A model generated the notes under the pieces. It did no database searches, was not told where the DNA came from, and was given only the letters and a program-made list of their open reading frames with translations. From Chitinophagaceae bacterium (GTDB taxonomy: Bacteria; Bacteroidota; Bacteroidia; Chitinophagales; UBA10324), in the NCBI GenBank assembly GCA_016704325.1, contig JADJAG010000012.1, positions 62,001 through 126,000 on the forward strand: a DNA stretch of 64,000 bases, in the 5' to 3' direction. Position numbers and translations under genes: made by a program. Positions 26,591 through 36,264 of this stretch are shown piece by piece; the first letter of the stretch is position 1; the number at the start of each line of letters is the position of its first letter.

Positions 26591-27892
26591 ATGAAATACT
26601 TCGTCACCTTCTTCCTTCTGCTTTGTTTGTTCTTACCTCAGTTCGCAGCTGCACAATTAAGCAGGCAGGAAATTAAAATCGCAAAAGCTATTGATAGCCG
26701 GTCGGCTGCTGCATTGGAGCTCTTAAAAATATCGGTGAATATCAATAGCGGCACCATGAATTTTGAAGGGGTGAAAGAAGTTGGTGCATTATATATGGAG
26801 GAATTAAGCAAACTTGGCTTTGAAACAAAGTGGTCGCCGGGTGAAGCATTCGACAGGGCAGGGCATCTGACGGCAGTGCATAAGGGAAAGGGCAAAGGAA
26901 AAAAAATCCTGCTGATCGGGCATTTAGATACGGTGTTTGAAACGGACAGTAAATTCCAGTCATGGAGCATGCTGAATGATTCCGTCATAAAAGGTCCGGG
27001 AGTATCCGACATGAAAGGAGGTGATGTAATTATCATCCTGGCTATGCAGGCCCTGCATGATGCAGGATTGCTCGAGGAACTTACCATTGAAATTATCATG
27101 ACCGGTGATGAAGAACTGAGCGGTGATCCGATTGCACTTTCAAAAAAGGATCTCAAAGACGCAGCACTGAGAGCGGATATCGCTTTGGGATTTGAAGATG
27201 GGGACGGTATTCCAAATCATGCACTGGTATCAAGAAGGGGTGCTACCGAATGGACACTGACAGTAAAAGGAAATGCCGCACATTCATCTCAGATATTTAC
27301 CGATGCCGTGGGCAATGGTGCCATTTATGAGGCAGCCCGTATTCTGCAGGCATTTTATGATTCACTGAGCAAAGAAGAAAACCTCACATTCAGTCCGGGA
27401 ATTATTGGCGGAGGTGGACAGGTTTCCATTGATCCGTTAACCAATTCCGTAATGGCATCCGGCAAAAGCAATATCGTGGCCAGCGATGTGATCGTAAAAG
27501 GAGACCTGCGTGCTGTTTCAACTGAGCAACTGGAGAAAGCCAGAAAGATAATGTCCGACATCATCGCGAAAAATTACCCGCAAACTTCGGCAATCATAGA
27601 TTTTGGTGATGGTGGTTATCCGCCGATGACATTAACCGATGGAAACAAAAAATTACTGGAGGCATACAGCAAAGCCAGCATGGATTTAGGCTTTGGTGTG
27701 GTAACAGCCGTACCTCCGCGCAAAGCCGGTGCAGCCGATATTTCCTTTGTTGCCGAAGAGGTGGAAATGGCGCTCGATGGATTGGGCATTGCAGGTGCTG
27801 ACGGGCATACAATAAATGAAACGGCCAACCTGAATTATCTGACCATAGATGCTAAACGGGTTGCGGTGTTGATGGCGAGGCTGGGGAGGTGA
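26591..27892 (+). CDS. M20-family metallopeptidase, exported
   Basis: A zinc-dependent aminoacylase/carboxypeptidase G2-like hydrolase. The signal peptide is MKYFVTFFLLLCLFLPQFAA. The metal site is visible: His in LLIGHLDTVF, bridging Asp in GVSDMKGGDV, Glu-Glu in TGDEELSGD and His in GADGHTINETANL. The lid/dimerisation domain (ALVSRRGATEWTLTVKGNAA) lies between. The frame extends 40 codons upstream to 26471, but ATG 26591 begins the signal peptide. It probably trims peptides or deacylates amino acids in the periplasm. No operon partner. Confidence 0.94.
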   Translation: MKYFVTFFLLLCLFLPQFAAAQLSRQEIKIAKAIDSRSAAALELLKISVNINSGTMNFEGVKEVGALYMEELSKLGFETKWSPGEAFDRAGHLTAVHKGKGKGKKILLIGHLDTVFETDSKFQSWSMLNDSVIKGPGVSDMKGGDVIIILAMQALHDAGLLEELTIEIIMTGDEELSGDPIALSKKDLKDAALRADIALGFEDGDGIPNHALVSRRGATEWTLTVKGNAAHSSQIFTDAVGNGAIYEAARILQAFYDSLSKEENLTFSPGIIGGGGQVSIDPLTNSVMASGKSNIVASDVIVKGDLRAVSTEQLEKARKIMSDIIAKNYPQTSAIIDFGDGGYPPMTLTDGNKKLLEAYSKASMDLGFGVVTAVPPRKAGAADISFVAEEVEMALDGLGIAGADGHTINETANLNYLTIDAKRVAVLMARLGR

Positions 27893-27908
27893 TAATAATA
27901 AGCATCTT

Positions 27909-27953
27909 GAACGCGTAGTATTGAAAATTGAGTGTTGGATATTGGATTGCTGA
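27909..27953. repeat. Short AT-rich repeat of the ATTGAAAATTGAG family
   Basis: TATTGAAAATTGAGTGTTGG followed by ATATTGGATTGCTG matches one arm of the inverted repeats at 6140-6412. It lies just after the M20 gene. Confidence 0.6.
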
Positions 27954-28019
27954 TTCAATAGTTTAAAATTTTTACATGACTTTTTTGTTTCGCTTTATTG
28001 ATAATAAGGTGACATGCAT

Positions 28020-28127
28020 TCAATGCAGCATTTTTTCCATAGCAAGAGCAACGACCATCGTGATCAGCACAATGATGATCACGTCAATCGCACGGTTTCT
28101 TCGATAGCTTCTATGCTTCTTCTCCAT
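28020..28127 (-). CDS. Small single-pass membrane protein, 35 residues
   Basis: Reads MEKKHRSYRRNRAIDV, then a 15-residue hydrophobic helix (IIIVLITMVVALAM) and a short EKMLH tail. A strongly basic cytosolic head and one membrane helix is a common layout for real bacterial microproteins. Start ATG 28127, stop TGA at 28020-28022. I recognise no family. It is about 110 bases downstream of the Cys-rich gene on the same strand, which has a similar basic head plus helix, so the two may be related in function. It could be a chance frame. Confidence 0.42.
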   Translation of the reverse strand: MEKKHRSYRRNRAIDVIIIVLITMVVALAMEKMLH

Positions 28128-28239
28128 ACAAGTAATTAACAATGATCTATCACAAACATATTTTGAAGCGGCCGGCCGGAGAACGGGAATTTAATATTTC
28201 GTTTCATAGAATGTATCCTGAGCGTGCGCCACATCGCGG

Positions 28240-28557
28240 CTATAGCGTGCATTCACAGGTTAGTGTGTCAACAGCACCACTTTTTCCGCGCTTAATATAA
28301 GTATGGCAATAGCAATTAATTAAGATTCCGGCATCACATATACCGGTATCAGCAGGATTGCATATGAGGCCCTCCACATACTTTTTTCCTTTAAAATAAC
28401 AGGTGTCGCCGGGGCGGCAGGCCTTTACAGCACAGCCACCAGAACAATAGGAACTTGATGGCATTGCGAGAAATACCACAGCAGCAACAGCGATCAGGAT
28501 AATGGCCATTACCATGTACCTGATCCAGTTTTTTCTTTCATGAATAGTCTCTTTCAT
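28240..28557 (-). CDS. Cysteine-rich membrane-anchored hypothetical protein
   Basis: A 105-residue protein with a short basic cytosolic head (MKETIHERKNWIRY), one membrane helix (~15-33), and an exported domain with ten cysteines (YCSGGCAVKAC, DTCYF, LICNPADTGICDA, NCYCH, LTCECTL). The spacing suggests disulfides or a metal site. I recognise no family. Start ATG 28557. An upstream AT-rich stretch leads into the repeat field. It may be a small envelope or signalling protein; the function is unknown. Confidence 0.65.
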   Translation of the reverse strand: MKETIHERKNWIRYMVMAIILIAVAAVVFLAMPSSSYCSGGCAVKACRPGDTCYFKGKKYVEGLICNPADTGICDAGILINCYCHTYIKRGKSGAVDTLTCECTL

Positions 28558-28675
28558 GCCTATGGTTATTTGAACATTAAATATATGTGATATTATTTAA
28601 TTCAAATCATTTACCAGCAAAAATATTTTTGATGGAGGATTTGACATTTTGTGATTTCTCTTTGGTTTAAAAAGG

Positions 28676-28925
28676 CGTCATACAGAGAATTCAGAGAAAG
28701 GAAACCACGGAGAGCACAGAGAAAGGAAACTACAAAGAGCGCAGAAAAAGGAAACCACGGAGAGCACAGAGAAAGGAAACTACAAAGAGCGCAGAAAAAG
28801 GAAACCACGGAGAGCACAGAGAAAGGAAACCACAGAGAGCGCAAAGAAAGGAAACTACGGAGAACGCAGAGAAGGGAAACCAGAGACAGCACAGAGAAAG
28901 GAAACTACAGAGAGCACAGAAAAAT
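28676..28925. repeat. 25-bp tandem repeat array, about ten copies
   Basis: Units of GAAACCACGGAGAGCACAGA + GAAAG alternate with a variant GAAACTACAAAGAGCGCAGA + AAAAG, giving a 25-bp period and a 50-bp higher-order period. The unit has no stop codon in several frames, which creates basic and hydrophobic shadow ORFs on both strands. This matches the CACAGAGAGCAC-type dispersed repeats seen in many environmental bacterial genomes. Function unknown. Confidence 0.9.
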
Positions 28926-28980
28926 GTAAACTTAGATATTGATTGATGCGATTGACTCTCTGTGTACTCCGTGGTTTCAA

Positions 28981-29193
<213 letters not shown>

Positions 29194-29203
29194 TGGGTGG
29201 TTA

Positions 29204-29395
29204 TACTCCGTGGTTTCAAAAAGATAACCACAATGAATAAAAAGGAAAGTCTAACATAGATCGTTTCTGATGCGACTTCACCTCTGTGTACTCTGTGGTT
29301 TCAAAAAGATAACCACAAGGAATAAAAAGGAAAGTCTAACATAGATCGTTTCTGATGCGACTTCACCTCTGTGTACTCTGTGGTTTCAAAAAATG
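29204..29395. repeat. 85-bp direct tandem repeat, two full copies and partial ends
   Basis: Units start at 29204, 29289 and 29374 (TACTCYGTGGTTTCAAAAA). Each full unit contains GATAACCACAAGGAATAAAA and GTCTAACATAGATCGTTTCT. A partial related copy lies at 28941-28980. Together with the 25-bp array this makes a ~750-bp repeat field between 28676 and 29395. Confidence 0.88.
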
Positions 29396-29484
29396 TAATC
29401 ACAGAGAATACCTTTTCGCACACAAAATTTTATTCGTACTAAAAGGTCTATTTTAGCATAGTTGATACGTGCAATCCAAACTTT

Positions 29485-30132
29485 ATGAAACAAGTATTCA
29501 TAATTTTTCTCTTAACACTTCCATCCTTCATAAAGGCACAGAACCTCCTCCAATGCGATTCTCTGTTTATTTCCTGCTGCATCTTTGATTCATTGGGATC
29601 GAATACCATTTCAATTTATGTTGCCAATCCCTCGTCAGAGTTGTTTGATTACCCCGGATTTATTTTACTTGATGATAATATGGACACGATCGCCAAAGAG
29701 ACTGTTAACTATTTTGGAATCGGAGTTTGGCCACAGGCACATACGATGACTTTCCTTGCACCACTTACGCTTCCTTTTTCGGGAACTCTGGAACTGCATA
29801 CCCTTTTCTACCAGGAATTTGCCTGTAGCTTTCCTTTCACCATCACAGATACTGCCACATCAGTACCGGAGATATTGTCGGAGGAGGCGTACATTATTTT
29901 TCCAAATCCATGTGCAGGTGAACTTCAGGTAATGCAATTAAATGAAAAGAGGAACGATGAAGTTATGTTTTCAATAGTGGATATAGCAGGAAGGGAAGTT
30001 CTTCGAGTTAAAAAAGAGCAATTACCGGCGACCGTACTTTTAAATGGTATTCCTCCGGGGCTTTATGTTTTACAAATTACCAATGCCCATGACCAGCTTT
30101 TGCAATTTCAGAAAGTGATAGTTGTAGAGTAA
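29485..30132 (+). CDS. Small T9SS-secreted protein of unknown function
   Basis: A 215-residue exported protein: signal peptide MKQVFIIFLLTLPSFIKAQ, a beta-rich domain (~20-125) with four cysteines (LQCDSLFISCC and EFACSF), and a C-terminal T9SS sorting domain (~135-215: YIIFPNPCAGELQV, IPPGLYVLQI, KVIVVE). The N-terminal domain is not recognised. Start ATG 29485. It stands alone. Base use is slightly more AT-rich than its neighbours. Confidence 0.85.
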   Translation: MKQVFIIFLLTLPSFIKAQNLLQCDSLFISCCIFDSLGSNTISIYVANPSSELFDYPGFILLDDNMDTIAKETVNYFGIGVWPQAHTMTFLAPLTLPFSGTLELHTLFYQEFACSFPFTITDTATSVPEILSEEAYIIFPNPCAGELQVMQLNEKRNDEVMFSIVDIAGREVLRVKKEQLPATVLLNGIPPGLYVLQITNAHDQLLQFQKVIVVE

Positions 30133-30471
30133 GAAAGCGTATAGAAACCTGAATCGCTTATTATAAGCGTTTTTAAGTTTTCAGTTAGTTTGGATAGGCA
30201 GATTATGTAAAGATGCTGAAACAAGGATGACGCTCCGATTAGATAGCATTGATTGATTTGACCGGATAGACTTTGGAAGCTTTGGTAGGTTTATTTTTTA
30301 AAATCTCGCTCTTACAAGTTTGTTTCGGGATGATAGTTACGTTGTGATACTGATACACTTTGAGCAGGAATGACAATGCAGGTTTGATAAGATAAATTTG
30401 GACAGATGTGGTTTCAGCCGGGAGCTTTAGTTCTTAAACTACACTATCTTAAAGCATCTAAATTTTGATTT
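30133..30471. other. Intergenic region, nothing recognised
   Basis: About 340 bases between two same-strand T9SS genes. I see no frame, hairpin or repeat that stands out. Confidence 0.4.
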
Positions 30472-31686
30472 ATGAACAAATGCTACGCACTCGTTTTTCC
30501 GGTTTCCTTTTTCTTTCATGCTCTCTTTGCGCAAGATAACTGGACACAGAAATCAAGTTTATCAGGAACTCCCAGAGAAGGGCCAGCCGGTTTTGTAATT
30601 GGCACCAGGGCTTATATGGGTACAGGTTATTATGGTGGTACCTGCTTAAATGATTTCTGGGAATGGGATCAGTCAACGGATACCTGGTCGCAGAAAGCGA
30701 ATTTTCCCGGAGCGGTGCGTAATGCTGCTGCAGCTTTTGCCATTGGTACGAAAGGTTACCTGGGCACAGGCACCAGTTGCGGAGGAGGAGGCTACCAGGA
30801 TGATTTTTATGAATATGATCCTGACGTAAATAACTGGATGCAGAAAGCGGATTTTGGTGGTGGAGCAATGGGTTATGCCATTGCATTTTCCATTGCAGGC
30901 AAAGGATACCTGGGAACGGGCACTGACATCAACTACCCGGTACTGCGCAAAGATTTCTGGGAATATGATCCGGTAGCTGATGCCTGGGAACAGAAAAGTG
31001 ACTTCGGCGGAACAAGCAGGATTTATGCAGTGGGTTTTTCCATAAAAGACCTCGGGTATGCCGGTACCGGCAAGGACACGAATGGTGATAAGAAAGATTT
31101 CTGGGCATATGATCCTTCCACTGATACCTGGACGCAGAAAGCGGACTTTGGAGGTACGGCACGGTGGTGGGCGACAGGATTTGCCACCGGTGATATGGGA
31201 TATCTTGGCACCGGCTCCGGTCTTGTGCCCACTACTGATTTCTGGGCCTATGATCCAACTGCTGACAGTTGGACTCAAAAGGAAGATTTTGAAGGGGTGG
31301 CCCGAAATGACGCTTTTGGATTTGCCATCGGCAATAAAGGATATATTGGCTTTGGAAATGGTGGAAGCTATTTAAGTGATTTATGGGAATATACTCCGGA
31401 TGGAATACCGACCGCTATAGCCGGGCATCATAAGGAAGAAACGTATCTTGAAGTATTTCCTAATCCCATTAATGAGCAAACAATAGTCCGTTTGCATACC
31501 ATAGAGTTACCTGATGAGCACATGATCATGAAGCTATCGGCGATGAATGGCCAATTGCTTTATACGCTGCCTGTCATTGATGGGATGGTAGCTCTGGAAC
31601 ACATCAACCTGTCGCAGGGAATTTATTTGTGCGAGGTGAGTAGCTCGAACAAGATTATTGCAACAGTGCGTATTGCAAAAAAGTAA
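30472..31686 (+). CDS. Kelch-repeat beta-propeller protein with T9SS domain
   Basis: A 404-residue exported protein. After the signal peptide (~1-20, ending FAQ) come about six kelch-like repeats of ~50 residues. They share the pattern F.IG..GYLGTG....DFWEYDP..D.W.QKADF.G, for example DFWEWDQSTDTWSQKANFPG and DFWAYDPSTDTWTQKADFGG. They should close into one propeller. The T9SS domain is ~320-404 (LEVFPNPINEQTI, LSQGIYLCEV). Such propellers usually bind glycans or proteins at the surface. No catalytic residue is evident. Start ATG 30472. Confidence 0.93.
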   Translation: MNKCYALVFPVSFFFHALFAQDNWTQKSSLSGTPREGPAGFVIGTRAYMGTGYYGGTCLNDFWEWDQSTDTWSQKANFPGAVRNAAAAFAIGTKGYLGTGTSCGGGGYQDDFYEYDPDVNNWMQKADFGGGAMGYAIAFSIAGKGYLGTGTDINYPVLRKDFWEYDPVADAWEQKSDFGGTSRIYAVGFSIKDLGYAGTGKDTNGDKKDFWAYDPSTDTWTQKADFGGTARWWATGFATGDMGYLGTGSGLVPTTDFWAYDPTADSWTQKEDFEGVARNDAFGFAIGNKGYIGFGNGGSYLSDLWEYTPDGIPTAIAGHHKEETYLEVFPNPINEQTIVRLHTIELPDEHMIMKLSAMNGQLLYTLPVIDGMVALEHINLSQGIYLCEVSSSNKIIATVRIAKK

Positions 31687-31843
31687 GGCCTTTTGCAGGA
31701 TTAGAAAATTATTTTCCCGTAAGCTTCTTTTCGTCTTGGGTTTGCGACGCACGAACATTATTTATAGCACTGAATACATCGCATTAAAATTAATTAACTA
31801 AAATAGTTGATGCTAAATCAACTGCTGTCAAGTTGATTGATTA

Positions 31844-32185
31844 TCATCTTTTTTTCTTTGAAGCTTTGGCGAGGCTGTTAAACGCCACGCAAAGATTTAT
31901 CCAGTAGTCAAATTCTTTTTTTGTTTTCATCCCTTCTTCACTTACATACACATATCCTTTCATCGGCTTACCTGTAAATACCATTTCTCGGCAGCCGTCT
32001 TTGTGCAATGCTTCTTCATACACTTCAGGATTTATTCTGCACATCATCTCATCCTGCACTACACCTATGCACATTTTGCCATTGAGCATAAAACAGACTC
32101 CGCCAAACATAAACTTCTCCTCTACATGCGGGATATCTGCTATTGCTTCACGGATTCTTTCTGCTAATTTGGTATTGTATGCCAT
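31844..32185 (-). CDS. TfoX N-terminal domain protein
   Basis: A 113-residue protein consisting of only a TfoX N-terminal domain: MAYNTKLAERIREAI, EEKFMFGGVCFMLNGKMCIGV and RINPEVYEEALHK, then MKGYVYVSEEGMKTKKEFDY. TfoX/Sxy regulates competence in gammaproteobacteria, but stand-alone N-terminal domain proteins are widespread and of unclear role. ATG 32185 is chosen over the TTG at 32191. It lies convergent to the kelch gene and divergent from the next T9SS gene. Confidence 0.92.
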   Translation of the reverse strand: MAYNTKLAERIREAIADIPHVEEKFMFGGVCFMLNGKMCIGVVQDEMMCRINPEVYEEALHKDGCREMVFTGKPMKGYVYVSEEGMKTKKEFDYWINLCVAFNSLAKASKKKR

Positions 32186-32365
32186 AATCAAAGTTATCCT
32201 TTGTTTTTGAAAATGTAACCAAAATGTGCTGAAGTGCCCATCATAATTTTAGTTGTTTGAGTAACTACATTTCATTTATTTTTTAGTCCTGATAGTCCTG
32301 ATTGTGACAAAATTGATTTAAATTTGAATGCAACGAATACTTTCATAATTATATAAAACTAAGAC

Positions 32366-33205
32366 ATGGTAAATATAAGTTTGACTAGCTTCTTTGTGTT
32401 TCTTTGTTTTCAGCTCAGATTTCTAAACTGTTCTGCACAAATAGCACTGGAGTCGGTATATGATTCTGCGGGTTATACCGTTCAGAGTAGTTTAGCTATT
32501 GTGAACCTTGAAGAAGATGGAGAAAAATTTGTTAGAATTGTTCGTACGGCAACAGAACGAAAAATAGATTTATATAATATGGATCATAGCTGGTGGAAGA
32601 CAATTGAGTGCATTAGTTTTCCAGTGGATTCAAATAGTGCGGAACCAATGGTAAATAACTATTTCATGTATATTTCGCAGCATTTGTTTAACCTTGATGA
32701 CGAAATTGAATTTCTTTATTTTTCTGCATTCTATACTTACTGCAGGATTTATGATGAATCGGGTAATATTGTATTTAATTTCGACGGACAGGCACCTATA
32801 GTTGCTGTTACAATTCCACCTCAGCAATTCCCAATATATAATACGGGCACAGGGACTAAAATGATAATGAGTTCAACAAGTACTCACAAATCATATGTTT
32901 ATTCGTTACCAGGAACCCTGCCTGTTTATATGTCGCAATCGGGTAGTGTGGACGAATTAAGACTATCAACATTCCCCAATCCGTCATTTGCTACAACAAA
33001 TATTGCTTACGAACTGCCAGTGACTGTTCGCAAAGGTGAAATTAGTATTCGTACAATGAGCGGGACTTTGTTAAATAAATTTATTGTTGACAACACTTTT
33101 GGGAGTATTGTTCTTAGCAACGAACAATTAAGTTCAGGAGTTTACCTAGTTACCTTACAGGCTGGTAATGCAATAGTTTGGGAAAGACAACTGATTGTGA
33201 AGTAA
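32366..33205 (+). CDS. T9SS-secreted protein of unknown function
   Basis: A 279-residue exported protein with a hydrophobic leader (~1-24, ending CSAQ) and a central beta-rich region (~25-190) with LFNLDDEIEFLYFSAFYTYC and YRIYDE-like strands that I do not recognise. A C-terminal T9SS domain follows (~195-279: LSTFPNPSFATTN, LSSGVYLVTL, RQLIVK). It is more AT-rich than the surrounding genes. Start ATG 32366. The downstream terminator at 33417-33452 is probably shared with the convergent gene. Confidence 0.85.
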   Translation: MVNISLTSFFVFLCFQLRFLNCSAQIALESVYDSAGYTVQSSLAIVNLEEDGEKFVRIVRTATERKIDLYNMDHSWWKTIECISFPVDSNSAEPMVNNYFMYISQHLFNLDDEIEFLYFSAFYTYCRIYDESGNIVFNFDGQAPIVAVTIPPQQFPIYNTGTGTKMIMSSTSTHKSYVYSLPGTLPVYMSQSGSVDELRLSTFPNPSFATTNIAYELPVTVRKGEISIRTMSGTLLNKFIVDNTFGSIVLSNEQLSSGVYLVTLQAGNAIVWERQLIVK

Positions 33206-33416
33206 AATATAAGGGTAAGCCGACGTAATTTCGCTGCAGCAATTTCACCTGCAAGCAGATTAGCTTTGCATATTATGAGTTAGAACATTACTTATAGCAT
33301 TTTGAAAGCTAAAAGAATCACATTAGAGTAGTATACACTAATGTCCGTTTTATGTAGGCTAAAGCACGACAGGAATGGGTAACCCAAAATCTACTATTGT
33401 ATGACAATAATGAGGA

Positions 33417-33452
33417 AAATAAAAGCCGGTCGCAATCACGACCGGCTTTTCC
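33417..33452. terminator. Bidirectional intrinsic terminator
   Basis: GCCGGTCG (33425-33432), a six-base loop CAATCA and CGACCGGC (33439-33446) form a perfect 8-bp GC-rich stem, flanked by AAAA on the left and TTTT on the right. It therefore works on either strand and sits between two convergent T9SS genes. Confidence 0.9.
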
Positions 33453-33490
33453 TTTCGCAAAATCCCGTGTTGTTGATAACGGGCAATTAG

Positions 33491-35359
33491 TTATTGCAGT
33501 ACAATCCTGCTGCTGTGTATTGTTCCATCAACAGCAATCGTAAGGAAATAAGTACCTGCAGTTAATTTTCCTGATAAGTCAAATGTATGTTCCATCCTGC
33601 CATCAACCAGGGTGATAGCAAGCGATTCAACAACTTGTCCATATATATTAATTATCTGTACAGCAGCCGTGGAAGTTACGCTACTGCCTGTACTGAAGGA
33701 TACTTGAAAATGGCCGGAGGTTGGATTAGGGTAAACGCTTATCACCGGTTCCATTGGTGAATTCTCCTCTCCAATACGCTGTGGCAGAGTTTTGAACTTT
33801 ACATTTTTGGAGAACGAGGAAACCCCATTATCACAACTTGCTTTAACTCCCCATGCATATTTTGAACCTGGAATCAGGTTATTGATGGTAACGGTGGTAG
33901 CAGACACATAGAGCTTGGTCCACTGTGCATCGTTAATACCACGATAACGAACCTGGAAGTTGGTAGCATTTGCAGGATTTCCCCAGGAAAGTGTTGCACT
34001 GGAAGAGGTGATTTGTGTAGTGGTAAGGTTCTCAGGTGCTTCGCATACAACAACGAGAGGGTCGCTGAAATATCGTACTACGCCGAAGTCATTATTGATA
34101 TCGGAAGCCCTTCCGGCAACAATCAGTTTTCCATCCGATTGCATACCAACAGCAGCAGCCTCAGAAAAGAAACTGGCGATATCCGAAACCGTTACACCGC
34201 CTGTGCCAAAGGTTGCATCGATGCTGCCGTCTTCATTAAAACGGCAAATAGAGAAATCATTGGAACCCAGCAGGCTTCCACCTGAACTTCCTGCAAGCAC
34301 AATTTTACCGCTTGGTTCGAAGATCATATCCAGTGCGGCATCATTCAGCAATTGGTTTTTTGAAGCAACGCCATTTATTCCAAAGCTGTTGTCAAGTGCT
34401 CCGTTTTCAGTAATCGCCATCAGCATGAAATCTGTTTTGCCCGGAGTGTTGCCTTTTCTGCCCGAGACCATGAGCTTGCCATTCGGGTGCCTGCCAATGG
34501 ACCAACCTACATCACTTCCTGAATTGAGGTCATAATAAGCGATACCATTCTCCCCGAAGGTGGCATCAGGTATTCCGTTCGCAGTGGTTTTTGTTACAAT
34601 TACCTGTTGGTTGAGCACGTCGGCATAACCGGTAGTCAGAATGCTTCCATCTTCGAGGAGCATTACATCATTGGCAACATCGTCACCATAGTTCGAAATC
34701 TGAAATGCAATACCATTTGTTCCGAAGGTATTGTCCAAAGTTCCGTTTTCATTCAACCGAACCAGGGCAGTATGTGTGTCTGTGGTGTTAAAAATTCCAT
34801 AAGATCCTGCTAAAATGATCTTACCATCGGGCTGAATGGCAATAGCCTGCGCAACATCTTCCGCTTCACCCGCTGAAATGGGGATTATGACCTTTCCGTT
34901 ATTACCAAAGGATGCATCCAGCTGTCCATCTTCGGTAAGGCGTGCTGCGAAAAAATCAACTTCAGCACCACCCAGGTAGGAACCACCGGCGACAATGATT
35001 TTGCCATTGGGTAATACGGCCATTGCTTGTGTATAGTCCTCGCCTCCACCAATATCAAATACGGTCAATCCATTGGTACCAAAAGTGGAATCGACAGTGC
35101 CGTTTGGCATAATGCGGTAAACGCAGGCATCCCACATAAAGCCACCGACATCGGTAATTCCGGCTAATAGTACTTTGTCATTAGGCAGTACATAAAGATC
35201 ATTGGCCACATCAGTACCAAATGGATTTGGTATCAGTTTCAGCACGCCATTGGTAGCGAAAGAAGAATCAATAGTGCCGGGTTGTTGGGCCTGTGTGTAT
35301 CCGGTGATACCGAACAGAGCAAGGCAGAAAAGAATGGCTGTTGTTTGTAATTTTTTCAT
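33491..35359 (-). CDS. Delta-60 repeat protein with FN3 and T9SS domains
   Basis: A 622-residue exported protein. The signal peptide is ~1-24. Seven delta-60 repeats of ~60 residues are recognisable by GTIDSSFATNG, GTVDSTFGTNG, GQLDASFGNNG, GTLDNTFGTNG, GIPDATFGENG, GALDNSFGING and GSIDATFGTGG, each followed by an LPNGKIIVAG-type strand. They form a propeller-like structure. A fibronectin type III domain is at ~440-530 (APENLTTTQITSSSATLSWG, SKYAWGVKA). The T9SS domain is ~540-622 (VISVYPNPTSG, LTAGTYFLTI). A surface structural or binding role is likely. Start ATG 35359. Confidence 0.93.
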   Translation of the reverse strand: MKKLQTTAILFCLALFGITGYTQAQQPGTIDSSFATNGVLKLIPNPFGTDVANDLYVLPNDKVLLAGITDVGGFMWDACVYRIMPNGTVDSTFGTNGLTVFDIGGGEDYTQAMAVLPNGKIIVAGGSYLGGAEVDFFAARLTEDGQLDASFGNNGKVIIPISAGEAEDVAQAIAIQPDGKIILAGSYGIFNTTDTHTALVRLNENGTLDNTFGTNGIAFQISNYGDDVANDVMLLEDGSILTTGYADVLNQQVIVTKTTANGIPDATFGENGIAYYDLNSGSDVGWSIGRHPNGKLMVSGRKGNTPGKTDFMLMAITENGALDNSFGINGVASKNQLLNDAALDMIFEPSGKIVLAGSSGGSLLGSNDFSICRFNEDGSIDATFGTGGVTVSDIASFFSEAAAVGMQSDGKLIVAGRASDINNDFGVVRYFSDPLVVVCEAPENLTTTQITSSSATLSWGNPANATNFQVRYRGINDAQWTKLYVSATTVTINNLIPGSKYAWGVKASCDNGVSSFSKNVKFKTLPQRIGEENSPMEPVISVYPNPTSGHFQVSFSTGSSVTSTAAVQIINIYGQVVESLAITLVDGRMEHTFDLSGKLTAGTYFLTIAVDGTIHSSRIVLQ

Positions 35360-35407
35360 GTAAATATTGATTTAATAGTGAAAGAAAGAATGGTTATTGG
35401 TTAGTGA

Positions 35408-35599
35408 TTATTGGTTTTCTTTTTCGTTGTCGCCTGATTCTTGTTCTTGTTTTTCAGTTTCCGGGATTGCTGCATTGGCCCCTTCAATGGAACCTAATAG
35501 CTTCTGAAGGCCAGCGATCTCCTCTTTTTTCTTTTGAATCATTTGGTCAAGCTTATGTAAGGTGAGGTCATCGTTTGTGTCTTTTACCTGGTCGTCCAT
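35408..35599 (-). CDS. Small coiled-coil acidic protein
   Basis: A 63-residue protein from ATG 35599: MDDQVKDTNDDLTLHKLDQM, then a lysine-rich helix (IQKKKEEIAGLQKLLGSI) with heptad-like leucines, then a very acidic tail (ETEKQEQESGDNEKENQ). An upstream in-frame start at 35626 adds nine unlikely residues. The family is not recognised. It lies 49 bases upstream of the delta-60 gene on the same strand and may be co-transcribed with it. Highly charged short proteins like this are often cytosolic. Confidence 0.6.
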   Translation of the reverse strand: MDDQVKDTNDDLTLHKLDQMIQKKKEEIAGLQKLLGSIEGANAAIPETEKQEQESGDNEKENQ

Positions 35600-36264
35600 A
35601 ATTATTGTTTGCTGATTGCGGTGCAAATGAAGGGTATGATTCCAGGGATGTCAAGTTTTTGGGGTTACACAATCTTAAAGGGGGCTTACAATAACTTACA
35701 TGCTTTCTAAACTATTGAAAAACAATATATTGCGTAAAAAGATAAGCCTTGATTGGTCGCCTGTTTTTCTGATTTTTTCATAAGAAAAATGGAATAGCTG
35801 AGTATTTTTTGTCCAATTTGATGAATTAGTCAAGGTAGGCTGAACCATCTTTTATTAGATGGTGATCGCAAATAGCGTTAGTCAATAGTTGGTATATTTG
35901 GGGAGATCAGTTTTTGTGGCCCGGCCATTCGAATTGGCTCAGGGACCTGGCTGGCCCGGCCATTCGGCTTCCTCAGGGCAAGAAAATCCGCACGTTGAGC
36001 GAAGCAGAAGCGACGGATTTTCAGAGAACTTTATTAAATTTTTGTGCCCTTCGGCTCAGGGATCTGGTTGCCCGGCCCGCACTTCGGATTTGATATTATT
36101 GAGCTTGATGAGGTGCTAAAAGTTGAGAGAACTATACAATACTGAAACCAACCCCAATTACTTATCTATAAATAATTTTGGTCGGCAAATGGAATTCAGG
36201 TATTCACATCAAGCAGTGTTTCCATGCAAATTATGATTCGAAATATGCGAGGCTTGACTTGTGG
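35600..36264. other. Intergenic region with local GC-rich repeats
   Basis: No convincing gene. Between 35928 and 36080 the sequence turns GC-rich, with repeated pieces such as CCCGGCCATTCG (twice), a third near-copy at 36071 and GGCTCAGGGA (twice). GAAAATCCG (35980) is mirrored by CGGATTTTC (36013), a possible stem around AGCGAAGCAGAAGCG. This resembles dispersed intergenic repeats; the open frame at 35889-36119 over it is not believable. Confidence 0.5.

Noticed and set aside
33417..33452. REP-like mobile palindrome
   Set aside because: A single GC-rich stem flanked by A and T runs between convergent genes fits an intrinsic terminator better, and no second copy was seen.
35889..36119. Plus-strand frame of 76 codons
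   Set aside because: Covers GC-rich repeated pieces in an intergenic region; the product has no recognisable feature.
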